Source of the DNA: Nissolia schottii
Lineage: Eukaryota > Streptophyta > Magnoliopsida > Fabales > Fabaceae
NCBI GenBank assembly: GCA_003254905.1
Contig: QANU01047116.1
Span: forward strand, 124,001 to 188,000
DNA length: 64,000 nt
Reading direction: 5' to 3'
Shown here: positions 21,592 to 32,363 of the stretch, in pieces
How the letters are laid out: every line of letters starts with the position of its first letter
How positions within the stretch are numbered: position 1 is the stretch's first letter
Position numbers and translations under genes: made by a program
Notes under the pieces: generated by a model
What the model was told of the DNA's origin: nothing
The model's database searches: none
The model's input: the letters and a program-made list of their open reading frames with translations, nothing else

Positions 21592-24500
21592 CTAGACATG
21601 CCTAACGCCAGTGAAGTAATTAAAGTCATGATGTTGGACCCTTAGTTGCTTCAACCATGAATCTGCCACGCTCAATAGTGAAACAAACCTCTCTTGGTCC
21701 CTACCACAATGGCCTGAGACCCACAAGTTGCCTTGCATCTTATACGTGGCCAAACCAAATGGTGGCAGGGACATGCCTTCACCGTCCTTTCTCTTCTTGC
21801 CGTGGGCTCCCTCGCTATCATCGTCAAGGTCCATATCTACAGAAACATAACCAAAAGTTTTCATTCTTTTAAGTTCACCGCCGTGGATTACCAGGAAAAT
21901 GACAATTTACCTCTGACATATACTTCATGTACCCTCTCTAACTTTTAAAAATGTACAAATCAAACCCTTACGTTTCCTAAAGGTGCAAATTGATTCTTAC
22001 CGGACCAAGCTACCCTCATGTTCTTGAAGAAGAGGATGAGATGGAGAATGAAAGGAGGGTAATTTGATCATTTAAGGGTCGATTTGCGCTACTGTGAAAT
22101 GTTAAGAAATGAGGGTAATAAAGTGCACACGGTGTATAATTCAAGAGGCTAAATTATTTTGATCGTTTATTTATATTAACCACTAATATTCTAAAGTCCA
22201 ATAGACCCAAAAAACAATCAATTTGGTTCGAGAAGGTAGAGTGAATGTTCAAGATACCTTCCATTTCCCCCGACCAAAATTCAAAAAAAGTGAAAAGGCA
22301 TAATAGCTGCACATAATCATAGGAGTTAAACCATGGATAATAAGGAATACCTTGAAATGATGATGAAAGTGTGTGGTAAGTGAGGAAGCATGTTGAAAGA
22401 TCTTTAATTGTTCTTCCCATCGGGATATGATATATGGGGTACCTGGAAAAAGTAACCATAAGTGAAGATTCATCGATTGATCATAATAAATGCTAGAATT
22501 CACTAAAAAGGCCTTGTATGAAAAAGGCAAGGACAAAAATATAACATGTTCAATAAGGTTGCTACAGTTAGATTGAGAGTGATGAATAATTATACCAAGA
22601 AACTGCCATCCAACTTGCTGGCGAAAGATCCACACTTCTTAGTGACATCAACCCCGGGTATCTTTCTGCTAATCCAGTAATCTGAAAGTGATCGCAAACA
22701 ATTGATCGACAATAGAATCTTTCACACTTTATTCTATACTATTACATGTTATGCTAGAAGAAAATTTTTCGTTTAGCTTAGTTTTTATAACAATCACTAT
22801 AATCAAAAACAATGAAAACTACATGCATTATTAAGGGGAATCAAATTAAACAGCAAAACTTTTGGAAGGAGAACATATGCTCAGGAAGTATAGTAACCAA
22901 TAATGCAGGATATGGAAGAGAAAAAAAATGAAAGGGAATATGCATTGTTCCGGTTTCCACTAAAGGTGGAGATAATTGACAGAGACTACCAAGTTAATAT
23001 GGACAAAATAAAAGGAGAATGAGTTCTCTAGATTCACATTGAATAGTCAAAAGACACACTTCATCTTTAATTGATGATTCGTCTTGAACTGACGCCTATC
23101 ATGAAAGGGTTTTGGGTGTGATTACAATTACAATACACCTCTACACAAAACACTCTCATTTTTTATTTTATTTTGAAACCAACAAATTTTAGTTGAAGAG
23201 ACAAGTCACGTTACTCCAAGGTCAGACTAAGCACATGGTGCTTATCGCTTTCAGAGTACTTACAAGTTCCTATCCATTTTCCTATCTTCACACTTAAAAT
23301 TTGACCCCAGAAAAAATTGTTACACATCATGGGGCTTCTGTTTTCGATATGTTTTCTGTTTTTATTTTAAAACAGCAGAAAAAATCTTGGAATTGGAAAA
23401 ATCCTGACAAATTGGAAAGAGATTAAAAACAGTATCAAACTTTAAGTGGGGGTGACAGAAATTGGATCCAGAGTATTCCAACTCCTTAGAAGTGACCCCA
23501 CAAGAAGGAAATCTTGGAATATGCCTAATCAACGGGGCTCTGATCACATCATAACACCAAAAAATAAAAAAATAAAAAAATCAGAACATGGATATGGATG
23601 AAACGCTGCTCCAGTCAAGCCTTGACTAACCAAAAAAAAAAACAGCAGAAAGATTGCAAATGTAGGAATTGGGCAACAAGAAGAACAGAAAAAAATCAAG
23701 TGACCTTATCCATGAGAGGAACTCTCCCATATGGAGCGGATCTCTCGAAATACTGCACATAGAGGTGACCCAACCGGTCATTCGAGTGCCACAGGCAGTC
23801 CTGCTCGAACCCTCCTCCTCCCTCTTCTGAGGAACTCCCATCCCACCGCCATGGCTTATCGCTCTCGCTCTCCTCGCTCAAGGTGTCGCTGAAGGAGTCC
23901 CTTGTCTCGCAGTCACCTGACTCAGCAGCCTCTTCCCTGAAAAATACTCATTGGGTAGTACTTTCAAATCCCATTGACACCGATGCATCAAAAAAGAAGA
24001 TTGATATGCTACCAATCATCAAGCCGCACAACAACATAATCCACCAAATCACTCCCAATCAAAAGAAGAAAAAAGAAAAAAAAAACACAAATGAGAAACA
24101 CACAAGCACCAAATAGGTCAATTTGGCCACAAAAACACCAATAATTAAAATAAAGAGACCTAATTGTTTTGAGACATAATGGGAACATCAATGGCCTTGA
24201 ATTGGTCAAAACTAGAAAGACTGAATTGAAGAGCCCCACACTAAGAATCTTCATGTACACATAAGTATAGATTGATGTATAGAGAGAGAGATGTACCGGA
24301 AAGTGTTGCTGGTGAATATCTGAAGTGCAGAGAGGTAAGGGACGTAGTACTGAACAAGTGTTTCTCCATTGGGAAGGGTGATGGGGACGCCAGCGCCATA
24401 GGCACTCCATTCGTGGAAGGTGTTCCACAGATCAGCCAAGGTGAAATACTCAACCGCTTCTCTCTCCCATGGGTGCCACAATCGGTTCAGGTTCCTAATC

Positions 24501-24815
24501 TCAGACTGTAAACACAAAAAAAAGAAATGAAGAAGAAGAAGAAGAGAGAATTTAAGAGAGAAACACAACGAAATAAAAATTACAAAAAATAAGAATAAAA
24601 TAAAATGGTATTTATAATAAGAGAAGCAGAGGAGGAAGAAGAATAAACAAAGGAGATACCTTGGGAAGAAGCTGGGATTGTACCACTGGGGTGGTGCAGC
24701 GGAGGAAGCAGTCAAGGTTAGACTTTGATTTCATTGACCCTCTCTCAAGAATCATGGCGTCAGAGGAAGAGAAAGAGAGAGAGAAAGAGAAGGAATTTTC
24801 CAGTTTCTGTGCCAA
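21592..24815 (-). CDS. DUF789 family protein, complete gene of six exons
   Basis: Exons on the minus strand: 24815-24660, 24505-24297, 23936-23705, 22681-22596, 22442-22351, 21836-21592. All introns are GT-AG and phases join to 339 codons. Diagnostic segments in order: [77 protein letters not shown], an acidic stretch (EESESDKPW), [56 protein letters not shown], and the C-terminal [14 protein letters not shown] and [19 protein letters not shown]. These are the conserved blocks of plant DUF789 proteins, whose function is unknown; no signal peptide or membrane segment is seen. Starts at Met1, Met21 or Met28 (24815, 24755, 24734) are possible; relatives usually start just before SKSNLD, so the first 20-27 residues may be untranslated. 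Confidence 0.93.
21890..22150. mobile_element. MITE in the last DUF789 intron
   Basis: The sequence CTAACTTTTAAAAATGTACAAATCAAACCC on its left, split here as ACTTTTAAAAATGT and ACAAATCAAACCC, and a matching inverted end near AAGTGCACACGGTGTATAAT resemble the element at 53057-53312 in an ATPase intron. Both have the same order of TGCAAATTGA-type motifs facing each other. This copy is more decayed and its ends are approximate. Confidence 0.5.
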
Positions 24816-25640
24816 CTAATGAAAACAGGGGAGGGAAAAACAGAGGGAGAGAAGAGAATAAAGAGAGATGGATAGATAGATAGAAAGAAAGAAAGAAGAG
24901 AAAGGAGTGTTGAAATGAAAATCAACCCAAAAATAAAAAAAAGTAAAAACGTAAAAAAGATAAAGGACTTTCTATTTTTTGACGCTTAGACACCGATTTT
25001 TCCCGCAAAATCCTCAAATCTAGCTGTTTCGTTTTCCCCTTCAAACGTTAACCCCCCCCTCTCTCTCTCTCTGTTTTCAGGAAGAAAAAAACAAACAAAC
25101 AAGTGACTCTTGCCAGCAATGTCTGTGAATTCAACACACTGACTCTGTACCTAATTCCACCGTAGACTTAGAAATCAATGGCCATTTCTCTCTTTCGTTC
25201 GCTGTTAAAACAAAGACTTGAAGGAAACTCAACAAGCCTTAACCTTCTTTGTTAGAAGGACGACACGGTAACCCTCTAACCCTTTAAAGTAACCTTGAGA
25301 TTCAATCAAACAAACAAGGGAAAAACCGTAATTTAAAGAAACTAAAGCCAAACAAGGTGCCACAAAATGAGAGACACTTTTTTATCTTCTTCTTTTACGC
25401 TCTGTTTTTTCCAGTTAGAGAGATAAGAGAATTTTGTGTGAGGAACAATAGCGTAGCGTGAGAAGAAGAGGGAACACTGGAACAGGGTGAAAGGGAACAG
25501 AGGAAGAGAAGAGAACGTGGCAGAAGCAGAAATATCCAAACAGAGGTGTGGTTTCTTCTAGAAACTACGAGTGCTGTGAATCACTGAATTGCTAATTTGC
25601 TATGCACGGGACATAACTATGGCATCAGAGAAGAGCAAAC
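24816..25640 (-). promoter_or_regulatory. 5' flank and probable promoter/5' UTR of the DUF789 gene
   Basis: The stretch upstream of the DUF789 start contains GA/CT-rich tracts (24770-24900 and a CTCTCTCTCTCT run at about 25060-25073), common in plant core promoters and 5' UTRs. TTTTCAG/G at about 25075-25080 is on the opposite strand and is not used. No clear TATA box was assigned. Confidence 0.4.
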
Positions 25641-27137
25641 ACAAAATTTATATCATTTTCTTTCAGGAAAAAAAAAATGAAATCCATCGGTACTGTTTCT
25701 GTGTTTCTTGGTCTACAAAATGAGTGCGTCCCTTTGTCAATTAATTGTACGGAAGTTTTAATGGGTCTACCCTTGACCCGATCGGGAAAAATATTGATAT
25801 GATTTCTTTTTATTTATTATTTTTTTTTTCTTGCAATTGGATATTAATAATATTATGTAGCTCTAATACTTCATTCTTCCATTATTTTCCGTGTCATATC
25901 GTATCTGATATCAAAGTATCGATGTCAATACCTTTATATTCCTCTTAGTAGCGTTTCTTGATTTTAAACTTGCTGTGTTAAAAAATTTCTTCCTCATTTT
26001 GCTTCATTGCTAGAATTTTTTTTTTTGGTAAATTTTGTTTCATTGTTAGGATAAAATGTTTTATACTATAATTTTCAAGATAGTTATGACAAGAGTCAAA
26101 TAAATGTGAATGATTTAATTAAATATAATTAGATAATTATGTAAAAAGTTTTATATTTATGATATATAAAAATTAAATTCAGTATCATATTTTATCTTAG
26201 AGATTCATAATATTGATATGATTTAATAATATAAAAAGAAACATATTTTGATTAATTGATTAAGTTTTATTGGTTAGCAATAATCATCCAGTTGATGGGG
26301 GTGGTGCACATTTGTTATAAGGGGAGTATTATATAATACTCCATTTTTTAAAATTTGTGATAGGAATGTCTCGAATAATTTTAATTTTAATTTTAATTTT
26401 AAAAAATACTTAAAAAATATTTTAAAAAAAATGTTGAGTCTCATATTTACTATATAAAAAGTCGCAGAATGTTATTTCTACGCACAAATTTTTTTGGATA
26501 CCCAATTAAAAGTCATGATATACAACTATATCACCATTTGAATTTTAAAAAAAAAAAAAGAAAGGTTTAAGAAAAAATGTTGAGTCTCATATTTACTATT
26601 TAAAAAGTTGAGGAATGTTATCTTTACACACAAAATTTGTAGACACCCAATTAAAAGTCATGATATACAAGTATATATGATGAAGTAATAATGTAATTTG
26701 TTTTGCTTAATTAATTAATTAATTAATTATATTTGTTCCTTCATATTTTAAAGTGTTTTGAGTGGAACGACACCTTCAAGATTTCTAAGTGTTCTTGGGT
26801 AGAGTGTTTGTGTATAATTTTTATGTGTTTTTGGGTAGAGACGGTTCCCTCAATTTAATTTTTAAGTGTTCTAAGTGAAATAATTTGTCTAGTATTCCTA
26901 AGTGTTTTCTAGGTAAAGATGTTAATACACCTCAGCCAAATTAGGTAGTGAGCTTACGCCCTTAGTTAGCAAGCATACCATAAGGTGTGCAAGGGAGATA
27001 CATTTGTGGAAAGTCCCATAGACCGATGTACTGTAGTAAAGGACACAAACCATAGAATACATAGGCATATAAAGCATATAAAGAAAAATATTTATGTTTT
27101 GCAAGCCCAACACAAGATTTGGTTTCAAATCTTGATT
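25641..27137. other. AT-rich intergenic region with local duplications
   Basis: No gene seen. It contains a (TTAA)n-like run at 26706-26729, a roughly 100-bp direct duplication (26431-26530 and 26577-26675), and loosely repeated TAAGTGTTNTNGGTAGAG motifs at 26755-26920. Confidence 0.45.
26431..26675 (+). repeat. Direct duplication of ~100 bp, period ~146
   Basis: The block ATGTTGAGTCTCATATTTAC ... CCCAATTAAAAGTCATGATA occurs at 26431-26530 and 26577-26675 with about ten differences, separated by an A-rich spacer. It does not overlap any gene. Confidence 0.8.
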
Positions 27138-28688
27138 TTTATTTTAGGGTTAATTATGTTTTTAGTCCCTGTAAAATTTGAAAGTTTGGTTTTAGTCCCT
27201 ATATAAAAGTTTTAGTCCCTGCGAAATTTAAAAGTTTGGTTTTAGTCCTTGGAGTTGGATGTGAGTTGACTATGCTGATGTGGACGCCTCAAGCGCTGAT
27301 GCGGCGCGCCACGTGGAACGCCACGTGGAATGCCACGTGGCCTAACCCAAAAGTTCAACCCATGACCAGGAACCCCACTGGCCCGACCCATTTTTTAATT
27401 AAAATTAAAAAAAATTGCAAACAGCCCCCCATCCCACCCTTTACCCATCCAACCCCATCTCCTCCTCTCACCTCTCTCGAGCCATCCATCAATTCTTATC
27501 TCTCCACTCCCCCATTCTGCCGCCGCGATGCTACCGTACGATTCCATTCAGGAGGCGGCGTCCGCCCTCGGCTACAACCTCACAGCGGTGGAGACCCTGT
27601 GGTTCAACTATTCTGCCCGAAAATCCGACTACTCCCTCTTTTGCCACAACATCCTGTTCCTGTTCCTCATCTTCTCCGTAGTGTCACTCCCCTTCGTCTT
27701 AAAATAAAACAAAAAACAAAAAAATCGAAAAACATCACAGAACCCACCCACCTACTCCTCTTCTCTTGACAAAACCCATTTCCCCAATTCTCCAACCCTA
27801 ACACCATGCACCGCTCTTCTCTCACGTGAAGAAGACGAAGAACGAAGCCAAAATGAAGCCTCCGTCCTCCTCTTTCCCCAACCCTAACCTGTGCGCCCTC
27901 ACCATGGCAACATATTCCTCTTTTTTGCAGCTCTTCTGCCTACGCTCCATGACTACCACGATGTGGCACACACCATTCCCCCTTCCGATCTCTCTCTTCC
28001 TCTCTCGATGGTGAGGGTAGTGGTGGTTAATGGTGGTTATGGTAAGCTCGGGGTGAGTTTGGTGTCTCATTAAGTTTGGTTAGATCTGTGTGTTCGAATG
28101 TTTGGTTTTTCTGATTTGTCTGTATGTGCGAGTGATGATGATAGGGATTTAGGTTATGGGTTTTCTATTCTCTCTTGGTTTTTTCTTTCTGTAGGTTGTT
28201 GGTGGTGGTTAGTGACTACTAAGTCCAAGAAGAAGAAGAAGGGGTTTGTGGAAACGAGGTCGTTTTGGAATGTGTATAACAGCTTCCACAGTGACAACAG
28301 AGAGGAGAGGAGAGGAGCGGCAGATGGGGTGGGGTGGTTGGGTGGGGGCTCGAAAGAGGTGAGAGGAGGAGATGGGGTTGGATGGGTAAAGGGTGAGATG
28401 GGGGCTGTTGGCAATTTTTTTTTAATTTTAATTAAAAAACGGGTCGGGTCAGGTGGGCTTCCAGGTCATGGGTCATGGGTTGGACTTTTGGGTTATGCCA
28501 CGTGGCATCCCACGTGGCGCGCCGCGTTAGCGCCTGAAGCGTCCACGTCATCACAGTCAACTCCCATCCAACTCCAGGGACCAAAACCAAACTTTTAAAT
28601 TTCGTAGGAACTAAAACTTTTATGTAGGGAGTAAAACCAAACTTTCAAATTTTACAGGGACTAAAAACATAATTAACCCTTTATTTTA
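27138..28688. mobile_element. Mutator-like element (Pack-MULE) carrying a gene fragment
   Basis: The element proper is 27147-28679. It has long inverted repeats of roughly 340 bases or more: both ends read inward as GGGTTAATTATGTTTTTAGT, then matching TTGGAGTTGGATG-type, GCCACGTGG and CCCATCTCCTCCTCTCACCT blocks. A perfect 9-bp target duplication TTTATTTTA flanks it (27138-27146, 28680-28688), placing it in the Mutator superfamily. No transposase is present. The interior carries the first exon of a sterol 4-alpha-methyl oxidase gene (27528-27707) and further GC-rich sequence (27800-28300) that I could not identify. High identity between the two arms suggests a fairly young insertion. Confidence 0.9.
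27528..27707 (+). pseudogene. SMO1: Captured first exon of a sterol 4-alpha-methyl oxidase 1-type gene
   Basis: A 59-codon open frame begins MLPYDSIQEAASALGYNLTA, continues VETLWFNYSARKSDYSLFCH and ends NILFLFLIFSVVSLPFV before LK and a stop. This corresponds to the N-terminus of plant SMO1 proteins, which begin MIPYATVEEA..ALGRNLT, then ETLWFDYSA..SDYYLYCHNILFLFLVFSLVPLPLVF. SMO1 is an ER membrane, iron-dependent C-4 demethylase of sterol synthesis. The His-box catalytic domain is absent; the fragment stops where the parent's first exon would end, which points to capture of genomic DNA rather than cDNA. The frame is open, but function as an oxidase is not possible. The identification is from recalled family sequence. 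Confidence 0.82.
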
Positions 28689-30114
28689 TAACAAAAGGTT
28701 TTCCTTTAACTTTTTATTTTAACCAATGTGAGACTAAAAGAGTAGCACTTGCAACACAAAAATTGTCTTCCCTTGCCATTTTTATATTTTTGGTCATTGA
28801 TTTTGACAATCTTCTAATGGACTATTGATGGGTATTTAATTCTTCATATTTTAGAGATTTTGATATAAAATTATGTATACACAAATGTAGATAATAGACT
28901 AAGAAAAGATAGAATACTAGCAAGTAAAAAGATGTTTTTAAACAACAGAGATTGATAAAAAAGAAATGAATAGTGTTTTATCAAACATAAGTAATAAAAT
29001 GATATTGTCCAATATTTTGCAAGCATATATTACGTCTAAGTAATCAAGATACATGCTTAGGATGTTTTTACATAGATCATTTTTTTTAATCATATGAAAT
29101 ATAGAAATTTCATGGCAAATGAAATAAAAACTATTCATTTTATTATTTATGTTCGTTGTGGTCATTTGATATTTTAAGAGTAACTTTGTGATATATTTAC
29201 CCAACATTATTCTTGTCATTTCCATATTTTGAGAGTCGCTTGTAAGTTGTAATTTTCCATTAACAAATTCATGGAAACAACGATCTTGAAATTTATGATT
29301 ATCACATTATAAATAAGGTTAAGAACGAGAGACATACCCGGATCCATTGTCGTGATTGGATGGAATTAATAAATTCTTTTCCCCTCTCTTCCTTTGATCC
29401 TTACAACCTCTTCTGATGGTGAGAAGAGCGGCATACCTCAAACCCTAATGTTTTCTGAATTCTTTGGAATCCTTAAAAACACTCGTGTTACTTTTCTTTG
29501 AGTAAAGCCATATTAATTATAAGGGAGAGGGGATGGTCGGTTTTACTAAAATACCCCCCCGCTAACTCTATCATATCTTACAGAATCAATTGCCATCATC
29601 TTGATTCCCTTTAATTAGAGTTAGTATCACTATAAGACACATGGACCAAATCTTTATGAGATTATGAAATAATCTTACATCGCTTTTACATTATTTTACC
29701 AAACAATACTAAATAGCTTTTCAAGAGCATATTTTAGAGAACTTAGAGTTCAACAACTTTTAGAAAGCCACTACATTACCAAACCAAGTGTTAATCAACG
29801 ATAAGTATACATATTTATATTATATAACAATTTTTTTATTTACTTTCTAGAATATATTATTATATGTATGTATATTTTGTGAATGCCACATGTGTAGGTT
29901 TTGATGAAGACAAATATGCAAGTTTTCAAGTCAAGGAATTCAATGAAAATATAGATTTAGGAATTAGGAAAATTGTTGTTAAAGGTGTATGTGTGATAAA
30001 CTCTCTAAAAATGTTTTCTAAAATGACTCTTACAACAAACCTTTGAATCTAGGACTTAAAAATGAATTAGATAAACATAGGAATCAAAAAAGGACAAGAA
30101 AGAGGATGAGATTG
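28689..30114. other. Intergenic with decayed MITE remnants
   Basis: No gene recognised. Around 29185-29260 and 29690-29790 the sequence resembles the right half of the MITE nested at 41928-42397 (TTTACCAAACAA..., CATTACCAAACCAAG), suggesting an old copy interrupted in between. Composition is otherwise AT-rich. Confidence 0.35.
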
Positions 30115-30151
30115 GCCAACACGTGTATAAGTCAATCGAATAACTACTACA

Positions 30152-30327
30152 AGTCATTCGAATGACTCATGAAAAAGTCATTCGAATGACTCATGAACAA
30201 GTCATTTGAATGACTTTTTCTCAAGAGACATTCAATGGAGTCATTCGATTGAAAAACTTTTGTGTTCTCTGTAACCTATGCAAAGCACAAGTCATTTGAA
30301 TGACTCAGTTAATGTCATTCGAATGAC
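30152..30327. repeat. Cluster of 14-16-bp palindromes on a 24-bp register
   Basis: AGTCATTCGAATGACT, a perfect palindrome, is at 30152-30167 and 30176-30191. AGTCATTTGAATGACT (one base off) is at 30200-30215 and 30290-30305, and GTCATTCGAATGAC at 30314-30327. The first three and the last two start exactly 24 bases apart. Degenerate halves (GTCATTCGATTGA at 30239-30251) lie between. No coding frame fits. It may be a fragment of a dispersed repeat or a true tandem array. Confidence 0.85.
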
Positions 30328-30330
30328 TAG

Positions 30331-31161
30331 ACTCAAGAGACACATAACGAGGCCTCTTTACTTTTCTATGGGTGTAGAATAACTTGTATCCCAAAATATG
30401 GGTCGGAATACAAAATTATAATTGTATGGGCCTGAGTCTGAAATCGTCACACCCTGTGGCGATTTCAAACATTTAAAAAAAAACAAGAATATGTTACAAA
30501 GTTCTTAAAATTTATCTTATATCTTATATATTATATAATTATAAAAATGAGAGGACTAACGTTAAATGATGCTGATGTGTCATTTTTATATTAATTCTAA
30601 TCAATTAAGAAAATAAATAAATTATATATTATATAATAATTGAAAAAGTTAATCAGTGTTATTTTTAAAAAATTATAATCATTATATATCATATAATTAC
30701 ATTTTATTTCAAATATTTTCAATTCGGTCCAAATCCTCATAAATAAGTCTTTTGTATGAACAATTTTTTTTATTCTAGAATATATTTGTTTTGAGCTTAT
30801 GTCTCTCATTAGTTTTGTTTGTTTCACTCATTTCTTCTTCTTCTTTCATTTTTTTTATAGGTGACTTTCTTCTTTTATTTTTGTTGCAGTGGGCTGAGGG
30901 AGACGGGTTACGAGAATGCGCCAATGTTGGCTCAGGTTTGCTATTGCGAGCAACATTGTCTGGTGGCTTGGATACGTTCATTGATTTTCTATCTGACTAT
31001 TAGTTACTAAATTTATTTTGCAATGGTGTTATCCACGCTTATTTGCTTTACAAATTCTATTTGGAATTAATATGCAGTGTTTTTCTCTTCAATTCTTGAC
31101 TGTTTTGGCTTTGTATCAAGGTTTTGACATTGCACTTCTATTTGCTTTATCTGTTATTAAC
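30331..31161. other. Intergenic, left flank of the HSP60 remnant
   Basis: AT-rich with a possible exon-like stretch after TTTGTTGCAG at 30888, encoding WAEGDGLRECANVGSGLLLR, that I cannot match to a family. No other gene seen. Confidence 0.3.
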
Positions 31162-31530
31162 AGCTTTGAAACAATGTAGATTCATGTGCTCATAATTGCA
31201 TCAAATGCAGAACTTGAGGGCGATGTTATTGGCAAACTATTAGAACAAAATTACCTCGATTTTGGGTGCATTCCCATGATTTATCTCTCTATCTCTATCT
31301 CTCTCTCTCTTTTTTTTTTTATGGTTGTGTTTACATGGAGGCCTTATTTATTTATTTTTTTCATGGTTATGTTAACATGTCATAGTAAGACTTTTTCATT
31401 ATTATTGTTCCTAGGGTCAACTTTTTTGCTCTTTCATGACTAGGTGATTATATATTCATATGGTTAAATTTTCAATATGAAATCATTGATCCATTGAATT
31501 AAGGTGATTAGAAACACCTTGGTTGATGGT
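31162..31530 (+). pseudogene. Mitochondrial HSP60/chaperonin-60 gene fragment
   Basis: Two short blocks match the C-terminal region of plant mitochondrial CPN60: IIASNAELEGDVIGKLLEQN (31191-31250; relatives have TIASNAGVEGAVVVGKLLEQDN) followed by a DFG remnant, and KVIRNTLVDG at 31501-31530 (relatives KVIRTALVDAASV). The segment that would join them in the protein is missing or diverged, and the first block is preceded by an in-frame stop. The blocks are separated by 230 bases of non-coding sequence, so this looks like a decayed genomic copy rather than a processed one. A TRIM element has inserted just downstream. HSP60 folds imported proteins in the mitochondrial matrix; this copy cannot. 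Confidence 0.6.
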
Positions 31531-31579
31531 AAGGATGTTAAGAAATTTGTCGTTGTTGCAGATTATTTGGTATATTATT

Positions 31580-31830
31580 TGTTAAACATCGTGGAAAAAT
31601 TGATAAATGGGACACCAAAAAATATAGGAGAAAAATAGATAACAGAGAAATAGCAATTGTATTATCTAAGAGTTGTGTTGTTTGTGTTTCTTTACATCGG
31701 AGGCTGAGCCTATTTATAGGCTGAAGACTCAACGGCCAAAACACAACAGCCAAAAATAAATCACAATCAAATCAAATCAAACATAATGTATATCAAATCA
31801 AATCAAATATAATATATATTATTCTTAACA
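31580..31830 (-). repeat. TRIM LTR, left copy
   Basis: Terminal repeat beginning TGTTAAAC and ending TTAACA. It is the 3' LTR when read on the minus strand, adjacent to the polypurine tract at 31831-31840. Confidence 0.93.
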
Positions 31831-32107
31831 CCCTCCCTCAAGCTAAAGCTCCGTGAGCTTTCAGCTTATCACAAGCGAAGGTTGTTAAGGGAAAAAAAGA
31901 GCGGTGCCAAGGACTTGTCCGGAAAACATCGGGGACTGCACAGAGGCAGCAATAGGCAACATCGGAGGCTGCACGGAGGTAGCAATAGACAACATACGAA
32001 GACTGCACGGAGGCAGCGTTAGGCAACATCGGAGACTGCATGGAGGCAGCGTTAGGCAACATCGGAGACCATGTTAAACATCGGAGGGTCCCATGGCTCT
32101 GATACCA

Positions 32108-32358
32108 TGTTAAACATCGTGAAAAAATCGATAAATGGGACACCAAAAAATATAGGAGAAAGATAGATAACAGAGAAATAGCAATTGTATTATCTAAGAG
32201 TTGTATTGTTTGTGTTTATTTACATTGGAGGCTGAGCCTATTTATAGGCAGAAGACTCAACGGCCAAAACACAACGGCCAAAAATAAATCACAATCAAAT
32301 CAAATCAAACATAATTTATATCAAATCAAATCAAATATAATATATATTATTCTTAACA
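32108..32358 (-). repeat. TRIM LTR, right copy
   Basis: Second copy of the 251-bp terminal repeat. It is the 5' LTR on the minus strand, directly abutting the tRNA-Met primer-binding site. Confidence 0.93.
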
Positions 32359-32363
32359 TTATT

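Larger units (their letters stand above)
31580..32358 (-). mobile_element. TRIM (miniature LTR retrotransposon), looks whole
   Basis: Two 251-bp direct repeats (31580-31830 and 32108-32358) start TGTTAAACATCG and end CTTAACA; they differ at roughly ten positions. A perfect 5-bp target duplication TTATT flanks the unit (31575-31579, 32359-32363). On the minus strand the right LTR is followed by TGGTATCAGAGCC (initiator tRNA-Met primer-binding site, 32107-32095), and a purine tract GAGGGAGGG precedes the left LTR. The 277-bp interior has no coding capacity and contains about four copies of a 33-bp GCAGCNNTAGGCAACATCGG-type repeat. It is non-autonomous by nature. High LTR similarity suggests moderate to young age. 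Confidence 0.95.

Noticed and set aside
30150-30330. CRISPR-like array
   Set aside because: The spacing is regular but the repeats are short palindromes with near-identical 8-base spacers in a plant genome; no cas genes.
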